From Treponema sp. (GTDB lineage Bacteria > Spirochaetota > Spirochaetia > Treponematales > Breznakiellaceae): 12,463 bases of DNA. Shown here one piece after another: positions 6,757-12,463 of the stretch. The stretch's first letter is position 1. Each line of letters starts with the position of its first letter. The DNA lies in assembly GCA_031255615.1 (NCBI GenBank), contig JAIRSD010000264.1, forward strand, positions 1-12,463, read 5' to 3'. The notes beneath the pieces were generated by a model. It ran no database searches and was not told the origin of the DNA. It worked only from the letters and a program-made list of their open reading frames with translations. The position numbers and the translations under genes were made by a program.

Positions 6757-6789
6757 CTGATATTATAGACAAACGGTCGATATTATCAG
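6757..6789. promoter_or_regulatory. Operator-like direct and inverted repeat over the divergent promoter
   Basis: GATATTAT occurs at 6759-6766 and 6779-6786, start to start 20 bp (about two helical turns). The outer arms CTGATA (6757-6762) and TATCAG (6784-6789) form an inverted repeat. The site covers both the -10 and -35 of the minus-strand promoter, a suitable position for a repressor. The protein that would bind it is unknown. Confidence 0.4.
6762..6789 (-). promoter_or_regulatory. Sigma-70-type promoter for the unknown-yciO-like-cls operon
   Basis: On the minus strand, CTGATA (-35, 6784-6789, 4 of 6) and a perfect TATAAT (-10, 6762-6767) are separated by 16 bp. Transcription would start about 55 nt before the GTG at 6699. 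The promoter is embedded in an operator-like repeat (6757-6789). Confidence 0.6.
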
Positions 6790-6867
6790 GGTATGAAAAA
6801 ATTACCCCGTGGCGTAACTCTTTGTATTATAACGAATTACGATGTTTCGTCCGTAATCTGCGGATTT

Positions 6868-6883
6868 TGGCACGATAATTGCT
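6868..6883 (+). promoter_or_regulatory. Sigma-54 (-24/-12) promoter of the sigma-factor gene
   Basis: TGGCAC-GATAA-TTGCT matches the RpoN consensus (TGGCAC, N5, TTGCA/T), with the invariant GG (6869-6870) and GC (6881-6882) exactly 10 bp apart. Predicted transcription start is near 6893, giving a 33-nt leader ending in GGAGGT (6916-6921) before the ATG. Overlapping TATACT hexamers at 6883-6888 and 6888-6893 could serve a sigma-70 -10, but their upstream boxes are poor: TTGGCA lies only 15 bp from the second TATACT. Confidence 0.72.
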
Positions 6884-6925
6884 ATACTATACTGGACCCG
6901 CTGGAAAGCATGTCCGGAGGTAACC

Positions 6926-7789
6926 ATGACGGCAAAAAGAAATACGAAAGAAGAAACCCGGGAATTTAGCGTGTTGGAGTCTTACTTTAACCAGATTAAG
7001 GCGATTCCCCTGCTGAGTTTTGAAGAGTCCCTGGAATTGTCCAGAAGGATTCAGCACGGAGATTCGGAGGCCCGCCGCAGACTCATCGAAGCCAACTTAC
7101 GACTGGTCGTTAAAATCGCCCGCGGTTACCGGCTGGGAACCATCCCCCTCATAGATATTATCCAGGAAGGGAATATGGGCCTTATCCGGGCGGTCGAAAA
7201 GTATGATTATTCCCGGCATATCCGTTTTTCAACCTATGCCAGTTGGTGGATCCGCCAGGCTATTTCCCGCTATGTCTTCGAAAAACAGCGGGCCATCCGG
7301 CTGCCCCACCGCAAGGAAATGCTGCTCCGCAAAATACAGAAGGCCCACCAATCCTTAAGCCAAACCCTGATGCGCCAGCCCCGGACCGGGGAGATTGCCG
7401 AATATCTGCGAATCCCCGAGGAGGAGCTGAATCAGATCATCGAGGCCGGCAGGGGGATGATTTCCCTGGAAAACGACGGCCCCCAGGACGAATCCGCCGC
7501 CATTGAAGATACCCACGAAGATTATACCTACAACCCCGAAAGGGCCTTGCTCAGAAAAAGCGCCCGGGCCGACACCATCCGATTCCTGTCCATGCTTAAG
7601 GACCGGGAAAGGCGAATCCTTATGTACCGCTACCAGCTTAACGGCTGCAAGGATCGGACCCTGAAGACCATCGGTATAAAGATGGGAATTTCCCCGGAAA
7701 CGGTACGGCAGATAGAGATGAAGGCCCTTAAAAAAATCCGCAGCCGCGCGGAGGAATTGCGGAGCTGCGTGTATCAAGATGCGCTGTGA
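6926..7789 (+). CDS. RNA polymerase sigma factor, RpoD/RpoS family (group 2-like)
   Basis: A 287-aa primary-type sigma factor lacking the long region 1.1 of housekeeping RpoD. Region 1.2 is near 15-45. Region 2 includes NLRLVVKIA, LIDIIQEGNMGLIRAVEKYDY (75-95) and the -10 melting/recognition helix FSTYASWWIRQAI (101-113). Region 3 is near 125-200. Region 4, with its helix-turn-helix (KTIGIKMGISPETVRQIEMKALKKI), covers about 225-275 and would read the -35 box. The size fits RpoS-like or stress/host-response sigmas. The ribosome site GGAGGT is 4 nt before the ATG. The gene stands alone, is divergent from the cls operon, and lies behind a sigma-54-type promoter, suggesting it is induced by RpoN and an enhancer-binding activator. 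No anti-sigma gene is adjacent. RpoS is a possible name, but RpoD-related alternatives are not excluded. Confidence 0.9.
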   Translation: MTAKRNTKEETREFSVLESYFNQIKAIPLLSFEESLELSRRIQHGDSEARRRLIEANLRLVVKIARGYRLGTIPLIDIIQEGNMGLIRAVEKYDYSRHIRFSTYASWWIRQAISRYVFEKQRAIRLPHRKEMLLRKIQKAHQSLSQTLMRQPRTGEIAEYLRIPEEELNQIIEAGRGMISLENDGPQDESAAIEDTHEDYTYNPERALLRKSARADTIRFLSMLKDRERRILMYRYQLNGCKDRTLKTIGIKMGISPETVRQIEMKALKKIRSRAEELRSCVYQDAL

Positions 7790-7839
7790 AGTTTCCAGCC
7801 ATTCCGGTTTCACAAAAACAGCGCGGTTTGCCGTCGCCG

Positions 7840-8055
7840 CTCTCAGTTGAGAAAACGCCGCATAGTGAAGGTATGTTGGGCGCATCCCCGGCTTCGCCGA
7901 GGACCGGGCTATCCGGGGCTGCGGCTTCGCCTCCGGCCCCGCCTCTGGCGTGGCTGCTCCGCACCCCTCCTATCCCTTGCGCGGAGTCCGCGGCGCGGAG
8001 TTTATGCGGAGCCTAAACTCCGCATCACCAAAACGCGCAGGCGTTTTGGTGATGC
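7840..8055 (+). repeat. Mosaic hairpin element, copy A
   Basis: Three blocks are shared in order with copy B (11548-11744): a 46-bp left arm (7840-7885, 33 of 46 identical by eye), CCGGGCTATCCG (7904-7915) and CTATCCCTTGCGCGG (7970-7984). The intervals are filled by hairpins unlike those in copy B: CCCCGGC/GCCGAGG with a TTC loop (7886-7902), an imperfect GC stem (7915-7940), and CGCGG/CCGCG (7980-7992). These are followed by GCGGAGTTTA/TAAACTCCGC (7995-8023) and a perfect 15-bp stem with a GCAG loop (8022-8055). No frame here has coding character. Confidence 0.7.
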
Positions 8056-8087
8056 ACCCTGCCGGCGGCCCCCACTGTGAGAGGGGC

Positions 8088-8142
8088 CGGGGCTAAACCG
8101 GGCGCTGCCGGGGACCGGCAGCGCGAGCCCCGCCGGTTTTTT
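8088..8142 (+). terminator. Nested hairpin followed by T6, intrinsic terminator
   Basis: The inner stem GCGCTGCCGG (8102-8111) pairs perfectly with CCGGCAGCGC (8115-8124) around a GGA loop. Outer alternatives pair CGGGGCT (8088-8094) with AGCCCCG (8126-8132), or AAACCGG (8095-8101) with CCGGTTT (8133-8139). Six T residues follow (8137-8142). It would stop plus-strand transcripts coming from the sigma gene before tsaD. The choice between outer stems could make it conditional. Confidence 0.65.
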
Positions 8143-8150
8143 GTATGAAC

Positions 8151-8187
8151 GTTGCCGGCGGAAACCTCGGTTTCCGCCGGCAGCAAC
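8151..8187. repeat. 14-bp hairpin just before tsaD
   Basis: TGCCGGCGGAAACC (8153-8166) pairs perfectly with GGTTTCCGCCGGCA (8169-8182), extended by GTTGC/GCAAC at the base with a small bulge. It ends 25 nt before the tsaD ATG. It may belong to the same hairpin-rich element or modulate tsaD expression. A longer tsaD frame opening with TTG at 8152 would translate through this stem and is disfavoured. Confidence 0.7.
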
Positions 8188-8211
8188 CGCCTAAAAACAT
8201 TGTTGGGAATA

Positions 8212-9279
8212 ATGAAAGTTCTGGGTATAGAAACATCCTGCGATGAATGCGCCGCCGCGGTGGTGGAAGACGGGGGGAAGGTCCTTTCCAACGTCGTGGC
8301 CACCCAAATCCCCTTCCACGCGGCGTATAACGGGGTGGTTCCTGAAATAGCAAGCCGGAAACATATCGAATGGATCTACGGGGTGGCAAAGGAAGCCCTG
8401 GACAGGGCGGGCATCGGCCCCGGAGACGTAGACGGGGTGGCGGCCACATCCCGGCCCGGTTTGCTGGGGGCCCTTTTGGTGGGCCTGAATTTTGCCAAAG
8501 CCTTCGCCTGGGCCAGGGCTTTGCCTTTTATCGCGGTGAACCACATGCTGGCCCATCTCTATGCCTGCCGGCTGGCAATTCCGGCGGCGGGCCTGGATCT
8601 TCCGGCTTCCCCGGCCCCCGGTTATCCTTTTTTGGGGCTCCTGGTTTCCGGGGGCCATAGCATCATCTGCCGGGTGGACGATTTTGATCATATTACCGTC
8701 CTGGGGGCCACCATTGACGACGCGGTGGGGGAGGCCTTTGACAAGGTTTCCAAATATTACGGCTTCGGCTACCCCGGCGGGGCGGCGATTGACGCACTTG
8801 CCCGGAAGGGGAATCCGGAGGCCTTTCGTTTCCCCCTGCCCAAGCTCCACAAGGGGCAGCACCCTTACGATATGTCCTATTCGGGGCTGAAGACCGCGGT
8901 GATCAACCAACTGGAACAGTTCCGGGCGGCGGGGCCGGAAGGGGGCCGTCGCGGGGAATCCCCGGAAGGGGCCGATATTGCCGCCTCCTTCCAGAAAGCC
9001 GCCGTGGAAATTCTGCTCCGCAGCCTTTTGCGGGCCGCCGCCGATACGGGGCTTACGACCATCGTGGCCGGGGGCGGGGTGGCGGCCAATTCCCTGCTCC
9101 GTTCCCGGCTTGCCGCCCAGAACGGCCTCCGCTGCGTCTTTCCTCCCTTGGAGTTCTGCGGCGATAACGGCGCCATGGTGGCGGGAATTGGCTTTCAATA
9201 CCTGGTCCGGGGCGACCGATCCCCCCTTACAACGACCGCCTCCGCCCGGGTGGAAGGGTTCAAGCGGAAGTACCCCTGA
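8212..9279 (+). CDS. tsaD: tRNA N6-adenosine threonylcarbamoyltransferase TsaD
   Basis: A 355-aa ASKHA-fold metalloenzyme of the Kae1/Qri7/YgjD family. In the cytoplasm, with TsaB and TsaE, it transfers threonylcarbamoyl from its AMP adduct to A37 of ANN-decoding tRNAs. It opens with the canonical MKVLGIETSCDE. The iron-binding HMLAH motif is at 111-115, VSGGHS at 145-150, and the late metal/nucleotide motif CGDNGAM has Asp318. Length is typical. The ATG at 8212 is chosen because the protein family starts here; the ribosome site is weak (GGGA, 3-4 nt before the start codon). No tsaB or tsaE lies beside it. It follows a terminator-like structure, so it is probably transcribed from its own unseen promoter or by readthrough. 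Confidence 0.96.
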   Translation: MKVLGIETSCDECAAAVVEDGGKVLSNVVATQIPFHAAYNGVVPEIASRKHIEWIYGVAKEALDRAGIGPGDVDGVAATSRPGLLGALLVGLNFAKAFAWARALPFIAVNHMLAHLYACRLAIPAAGLDLPASPAPGYPFLGLLVSGGHSIICRVDDFDHITVLGATIDDAVGEAFDKVSKYYGFGYPGGAAIDALARKGNPEAFRFPLPKLHKGQHPYDMSYSGLKTAVINQLEQFRAAGPEGGRRGESPEGADIAASFQKAAVEILLRSLLRAAADTGLTTIVAGGGVAANSLLRSRLAAQNGLRCVFPPLEFCGDNGAMVAGIGFQYLVRGDRSPLTTTASARVEGFKRKYP

Positions 9280-9338
9280 GGGGGAGCAGGATCCCGCCGG
9301 GGCCGGAGCGCAGCCCTGGCAGCCTACGCCCGCCTTGT

Positions 9339-9359
9339 CGGCCCGGTTTTTGCGGGCCG
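9339..9359. terminator. Possible terminator hairpin after tsaD
   Basis: CGGCCCG (9339-9345) and CGGGCCG (9353-9359) pair perfectly around a GTTTTTG loop, about 60 bp after the stop. The T run is inside the loop rather than after the stem, so intrinsic termination is doubtful. Confidence 0.35.
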
Positions 9360-9453
9360 CCGCAGACGGAACGCCGCAAAAAATGCGCCCGAAAGAAACT
9401 CGACATCCGGCCCGCCGTATCCATTCCAACCGGGAAAGGACGCGGAACGCCGC

Positions 9454-9482
9454 TTTACATTTTTTCCGGCCTCCGGTAGAAT
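9454..9482 (+). promoter_or_regulatory. Sigma-70 promoter for rpmB
   Basis: TTTACA (9454-9459) and TAGAAT (9477-9482) are each one mismatch from consensus and separated by exactly 17 bp. The start site would be near 9489, giving a leader of about 73 nt. A second TTGACG (9492-9497) downstream lacks a good -10. Confidence 0.7.
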
Positions 9483-9561
9483 AAGAGGCCCTTGACGCTT
9501 GGCGGGGTTTGTAAAGTCTTTGGCGGGCTGTCGGGCCTGGATTTTGTAAGGAAGGATTGAT

Positions 9562-9753
9562 ATGTCACGGACCTGCGATATCTGCGGAAAGCACACGATT
9601 ACCGGCAACAAGGTAAGTCATGCCAAGAACCGGACCCGGCGGACCTGGAAACCCAATCTGGTGAAGGTAAAGACCGAGATTGAGGGGACGCCGATTACCC
9701 TGAAGATATGCACCCGCTGTCTTAGAAGCGATATAATTACCAAAAAAGTATAG
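9562..9753 (+). CDS. rpmB: 50S ribosomal protein L28
   Basis: A 63-aa basic protein of the bL28 family, a structural component of the large ribosomal subunit. [10 protein letters not shown] at the start, the [18 protein letters not shown] segment (16-33) and the C-terminal [11 protein letters not shown] are diagnostic. Cys5, Cys8, Cys50 and Cys53 form two CxxC pairs, so this is the zinc-binding (C+) form, whereas many bacteria also or only carry a cysteine-free form. AAGGAAGG (9547-9554) precedes the ATG. It has its own promoter and converges on the metallo-hydrolase gene with a 12-nt gap and no clear terminator between them. Confidence 0.97.
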   Translation: MSRTCDICGKHTITGNKVSHAKNRTRRTWKPNLVKVKTEIEGTPITLKICTRCLRSDIITKKV

Positions 9754-9765
9754 GTTGCGGGCAGG

Positions 9766-10593
9766 CTAGGGGATCAACTCCAGGCCGTCAAAGGCCGGCC
9801 CCATGCTGCACCCGGCAAGGTTATGTTCCCTCTGATAATTCCGGCAATATTCCTCGATCTCCCGGTGGGAGTAGTCATGGCAGATGTGGGTAAGCAGGAT
9901 CCGGCGGGCCCCGCTTGCCGCGGCCGCGTCCAGGGCCTGCTCAAAGGTGAAGTGGGTGGCGTGGGGTCTTGTCCTTAGGGCCCCGATGATAAAGACCCGG
10001 GGGCTGCCGATGAAAATCCGGGAGGAGGGGGGAATTTCGCTGGTATCGGTCAGGTACACGGCGGCGGCCCCCCGGTCTATGGAATCCCCGGTAATTTCGT
10101 CGATGCGCCAGCCCAGAATGTCCAGGGTCCCGTGTTTTACCGGGATGGGGCTGAACAGGATGCCGCCGACGGCGACCGGCTCCCCCGGAACCGTCGTCAT
10201 GATGGGGAGCAGTTGGGGTTTGCCTCCTCCCCGCTGGGTTTCCTTGAATACATAAGAAAAACGCTGCTGGAATTCTTCTATGGTTTCCCTGTTGCCGTAA
10301 ACGGGGAGGGGGGCTTCCCGGCTGAAGGGGCGGACATCGTCTATGCCGTGGATATGATCCGCGTGGGAATGGGTAAGAAAGACCGCGTCCAGCCGTTGTA
10401 TGCCCGCCCGTATTGCCTGAAGGCGGAATTCGGGCCCCGTATCTATGATCACCTGTTCTCCCTGGGACCCCTGGATATAAAGGGACGCCCGGAACCGCTG
10501 GTCCCGTTTGTCGGTAGAGCGGCAAACCGGGCAATCGCAGCCTACCATGGGGATTCCGTGGGAAGTACCGGAACCGAGGATGGTGAGTTTCAT
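9766..10593 (-). CDS. PhnP-like metallo-beta-lactamase-fold hydrolase
   Basis: A 275-aa cytoplasmic binuclear metal hydrolase. The opening LTILGSGTSHGIPMVGCDCPVC (residues 3-24, with the GCDCPVC cysteines) and LRTRPHATHFTFEQAL (206-221) are typical of the PhnP/phosphoribosyl cyclic phosphodiesterase group. Metal ligands are visible as HSHADH (75-80), His154 in VKHG, Asp183 in LTDT and His236 in LTHICHD. Substrates in this group are phosphodiesters such as cyclic ribose phosphates; no phn genes are nearby, so the real substrate is open. ATG at 10593 is chosen by family alignment. A GTG at 10632 would add 13 residues, and neither has a strong ribosome site. Confidence 0.85.
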   Translation of the reverse strand: MKLTILGSGTSHGIPMVGCDCPVCRSTDKRDQRFRASLYIQGSQGEQVIIDTGPEFRLQAIRAGIQRLDAVFLTHSHADHIHGIDDVRPFSREAPLPVYGNRETIEEFQQRFSYVFKETQRGGGKPQLLPIMTTVPGEPVAVGGILFSPIPVKHGTLDILGWRIDEITGDSIDRGAAAVYLTDTSEIPPSSRIFIGSPRVFIIGALRTRPHATHFTFEQALDAAAASGARRILLTHICHDYSHREIEEYCRNYQREHNLAGCSMGPAFDGLELIP

Positions 10594-10748
10594 TGTGCGA
10601 TGAGTATGCCGGAAAATTCCGGCCTTGTACACGAAAGGTTTTGGAGCTACAGTAATGCCGAATTTGAAAATCGCGGACGCTGAATTCGGGGAAGTTCTTT
10701 GAACAGAAAGCCCTTCGACCTGAAAAACGTTGAAGCGCCTTTAATAGA

Positions 10749-10778
10749 GTTGTTCAAAAACTTCAGTTTCTGAACAAC
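10749..10778. repeat. 30-nt long hairpin
   Basis: GTTGTTCA (10749-10756) pairs with TGAACAAC (10771-10778), and inside it AAAC pairs with GTTT around a TTCA loop, leaving one A/C mismatch. It is AT-rich against its surroundings. A run of A after it (10786-10792) would be a T run on the minus strand on the far side, so terminator function is possible only for minus-strand transcripts entering from the right. Confidence 0.55.
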
Positions 10779-10864
10779 AACCGCTTAAAAAACGAAGCTC
10801 CCGCGCAAGCGGCGGGAGACCCCACTGCGAAGCAATGCCGGACCGGGAAAAGGGCGGCGCATGC

Positions 10865-10921
10865 GCGGACAGGGGCCGCGCCGGTGGAAGGGGGCGCAAA
10901 AACCGCGCTGTGTTGGTTTTG
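10865..10921 (+). repeat. Member of the GCGGACAGGGGCCGCG repeat family, copy 2
   Basis: The 16-bp core (10865-10880) is identical to 3959-3974, followed by CCGGTGGA and a CCGCGCTGTGTTGG segment matching the copy 1 tail in order. An inverted match to the tail (AACAGCGCGGTTTGCC, about 7817-7832) lies at the edge of mosaic element A. Confidence 0.6.
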
Positions 10922-10957
10922 CAACCGGAATTGCAGTTGGGGAGCTGCGTTGCCGCC

Positions 10958-11530
10958 ATGGTCAATCCTGAACTGGCAGGGGTTTTGGATTATATTCTGA
11001 ACCGCTGCGATGAAGAGGCGATAGAGATAGTGGCCGCCGCGGTGCTGCGTCGGCGGCGGGACCTTGCCATGTTCGGCGGGGTGGTGAACCTGCCGGATCC
11101 CCACAAGATGGCCCGGGAGCTTTCCGCCAAGGTGGATATAAGCGGGGCGATCAAGGGGCTGAAAGCGTCGATTCGGGACATGGCGGTCCGGATCGTCAAG
11201 CAGGAAGCCCCGGAACTGACCGATGAGCAGATAGAGGAACTGACAAAGGCGTGGATTCCGGAAAAAGCCCCCGCCCCGCAGGCCAAGGCTTCGGCCTTGC
11301 CGGAGGATCTTCTCCGTTCCATGATCGGCCAGTTCGTAGCCTTTTCCCAGGGGACCATGGAAAGCGGGGAAGACCGGGAGCTGCGGGCCGAACTTGGGTC
11401 CTGGCCGGAACGGTATTGGAAGGCCTTTCCACCGGTAATACGGCTGTTTATTACCGATTACCTCAAAGGCGAAATCGGCGAGCGGGATTTCCGCGATAAA
11501 ATTGAGGCGGCCCTTTCAATGTCCTTCTAA
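10958..11530 (+). CDS. Hypothetical 190-aa protein, family not recognised
   Basis: A soluble, mainly helical protein without signal peptide or membrane segment. The N-terminal part (MVNPELAGVLDYILNRCDEEAIEIVAAAVLRRRRDLAMFGG) is a helix pair followed by an Arg-rich stretch. A Pro/Ala-rich linker (PEKAPAPQAKASALPED, about residues 104-120) separates it from a C-terminal helical domain rich in aromatic residues (WPERYWKAFPPVIRLFITDYL). Coding composition matches its neighbours and the ATG aligns with the start of plausible protein, but GGGGAG lies 13 nt upstream, which is too far. An in-frame TTG at 10937 or a start further upstream is possible, although the upstream residues look non-native. 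No function is assigned. Confidence 0.72.
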   Translation: MVNPELAGVLDYILNRCDEEAIEIVAAAVLRRRRDLAMFGGVVNLPDPHKMARELSAKVDISGAIKGLKASIRDMAVRIVKQEAPELTDEQIEELTKAWIPEKAPAPQAKASALPEDLLRSMIGQFVAFSQGTMESGEDRELRAELGSWPERYWKAFPPVIRLFITDYLKGEIGERDFRDKIEAALSMSF

Positions 11531-11547
11531 TCCATGGGCGGCAGTTA

Positions 11548-11744
11548 TTCTCAGTTTAAAAGATGCCCCATAGCGAGTGTGGTTGGGGCGCATTTTTGGC
11601 GCTCCGCGCCAAAAACCGGGCTATCCGCTCCAATTCCCCGCCCCCGCCGGGGGCGGGGAATTCCGCGTCTATCCCTTGCGCGGCTCAAAAACGGCCTCCC
11701 TGCCGTTTTTGAGCCTGGGGTTTTTGCCCCGCAAAAACCCCAGG
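11548..11744 (+). repeat. Mosaic hairpin element, copy B
   Basis: It shares with copy A the left arm (11548-11593), CCGGGCTATCCG (11616-11627) and CTATCCCTTGCGCGG (11669-11683). Between and after these lie perfect hairpins not found in copy A: TTTTTGGCGC with a TCC loop (11593-11615); a 14-bp AATTCCCCGCCCCC stem with a GCC loop (11632-11662); a 14-bp GGCTCAAAAACGGC stem with a CTCCCT loop (11682-11715); and a 14-bp CCTGGGGTTTTTGC stem with a CCC loop (11714-11744). The last two share bases 11714-11715. The left arm itself can fold (GCCCCA...TGGGGC). Confidence 0.75.
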
Positions 11745-11753
11745 GAATGGGAA

Positions 11754-11865
11754 CAGCCGGCCTCCGTGCCGGCGCATCCCTGCCGTTTTCCCGGCCCTCC
11801 GTGTTTTCGCTTCCCGCCGAAACCCGTAGGAATGGGGCGGAAGCAGCCGGCCTCCCTGCCGGCGC
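11754..11865. repeat. 22-bp direct repeat forming CTCC-loop hairpins
   Basis: Positions 11754-11775 and 11844-11865 match at 21 of 22 bases, 90 bp apart. Each contains GCCGGC-CTCC(G/C)T-GCCGGC, a perfect 6-bp stem with a 6-nt loop (11756-11773 and 11846-11863). The sequence GGAATGGG also precedes both copies at short distance. The same stem/loop design makes up the array at 1-120. Confidence 0.75.
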
Positions 11866-11910
11866 CGCCTTCGCCGCGAAGGATGCCGCCCGCCCTAACC
11901 CCCCGCCGCC

Positions 11911-11940
11911 CGCGGAACACCGCGGTATTCCGCGGAATCC
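11911..11940. repeat. Three 10-bp CGCGG-led units
   Basis: CGCGGAACAC, CGCGGTATTC and CGCGGAATCC follow one another. They also form nested inverted repeats (CCGCGG-TATT-CCGCGG and CGCGGAA...TTCCGCG). Confidence 0.6.
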
Positions 11941-12013
11941 CCCTTATTGAAGCGGCCCGCGCCGCGCCGCTTGCTTTTCAAGCCGAAATCCTTATACACC
12001 GCTTAACCTGTCC

Positions 12014-12042
12014 TTGAAAGATTCCCTCCGGCGACTTAAAAT
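12014..12042 (+). promoter_or_regulatory. Sigma-70 promoter for the pyruvate oxidoreductase gene
   Basis: TTGAAA (12014-12019) and TAAAAT (12037-12042) are separated by exactly 17 bp. The start site would be near 12049, leaving a short leader of about 23 nt that contains the ribosome site GAGGAA (12061-12066). Confidence 0.7.
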
Positions 12043-12062
12043 GAATAAAACCAATCTAATGA

Positions 12063-12463
<401 letters not shown>

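Larger units (their letters stand above)
10594..10957. other. Divergent intergenic gap holding hairpins and one repeat copy
   Basis: This gap lies between divergent genes. It contains an inverted repeat CCGAATT/AATTCGG (10658-10664 and 10683-10689), a 30-nt hairpin (10749-10778), CTCCCGC/GCGGGAG (10798-10804 and 10812-10818) and copy 2 of the 16-bp-core family. No convincing -35/-10 pair was found for either flanking gene. Confidence 0.55.

Noticed and set aside
6793..6969. 58-codon open frame MKKLPRGVTL... overlapping the sigma-gene promoter and start
   Set aside because: The ribosome site is too close to the ATG, the frame overlaps the sigma-54 promoter and the sigma gene, and the residue run looks unspecific.
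7875..7881. GTTGGGC in element A matching the integron GTTRRRY core
   Set aside because: The other copy reads GTTGGGG, which breaks the pattern, and the surrounding blocks do not fold as an attC.
8191..9429. 412-codon open frame antisense to tsaD
   Set aside because: It is opposite a definite tsaD with conserved motifs, and its sequence is Gly/Pro/Arg-rich with no domain.
10655..10702. 15-codon frame MPNLKIADAEFGEVL with a GGAG about 9 nt upstream
   Set aside because: Too short to judge, no conserved downstream gene in the same direction within 250 bp, and no attenuator-like residue run.
11991..11999. TTATACACC resembling a DnaA box
   Set aside because: A single imperfect match with no cluster, no AT-rich unwinding region and no dnaA or dnaN nearby.
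11534..12017. Overlapping plus-strand frames of 138 and 146 codons in the hairpin gap
   Set aside because: They run through perfect palindromes and tandem repeats and give Pro/Ala/Arg-rich sequence with no domain or ribosome site.

Overview
The window is a bacterial chromosome segment with GC-rich coding DNA and ordinary housekeeping and metabolic genes. The gene mix is: an RpoD/RpoS-type sigma factor behind a sigma-54-type promoter, a C+ (four-cysteine) ribosomal protein L28, a pyruvate:ferredoxin oxidoreductase, and a galactose-type operon made of a nucleotidyltransferase, galE and galK. This would fit an anaerobic spirochaete of the Treponema (termite-gut type) group. That assignment is an inference from protein style, not from a marker gene. 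There is no phage, insertion sequence, CRISPR array, tRNA or rRNA that I can see.

Layout. Positions 1-120 are a perfect 12-bp tandem array that continues off the left edge. At 300-3565 (+) lies a tight three-gene sugar operon: a sugar-phosphate nucleotidyltransferase, UDP-glucose 4-epimerase and a galactokinase-family kinase whose GTG start overlaps the galE stop. A 470-bp gap follows. At 4038-6699 (-) lies a compact operon read right to left: a small unknown protein, a YciO/YrdC-type protein, then cardiolipin synthase with two HKD motifs. Its promoter region (6700-6925) is shared with a divergent sigma-factor gene (6926-7789, +). That gene has a textbook -24/-12 sigma-54 promoter, which suggests an RpoN-to-alternative-sigma cascade.

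Next come a hairpin-packed gap (7790-8211), tsaD (8212-9279, tRNA t6A synthesis), rpmB (9562-9753) with a good sigma-70 promoter, a convergent PhnP-like metallo-hydrolase (9766-10593, -), an unrecognised 190-aa protein (10958-11530, +), a second hairpin-packed gap (11531-12071), and the start of a pyruvate:ferredoxin oxidoreductase gene that runs off the right edge.

The most unusual content is intergenic. The gaps after the sigma gene and after the 190-aa gene hold two copies of the same mosaic element. Three short conserved blocks occur in the same order, and the intervals between them are filled by unrelated, nearly perfect hairpins. A second repeat pair, built on a shared 16-bp core, sits in two other gaps. 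Several hairpins have a CTCC-type loop between GCCGGC-type arms, and the left-edge array is arithmetically the same module (GCCGGC + CTCCCC) repeated. This looks like a REP/BIME-like family of non-coding repeats.
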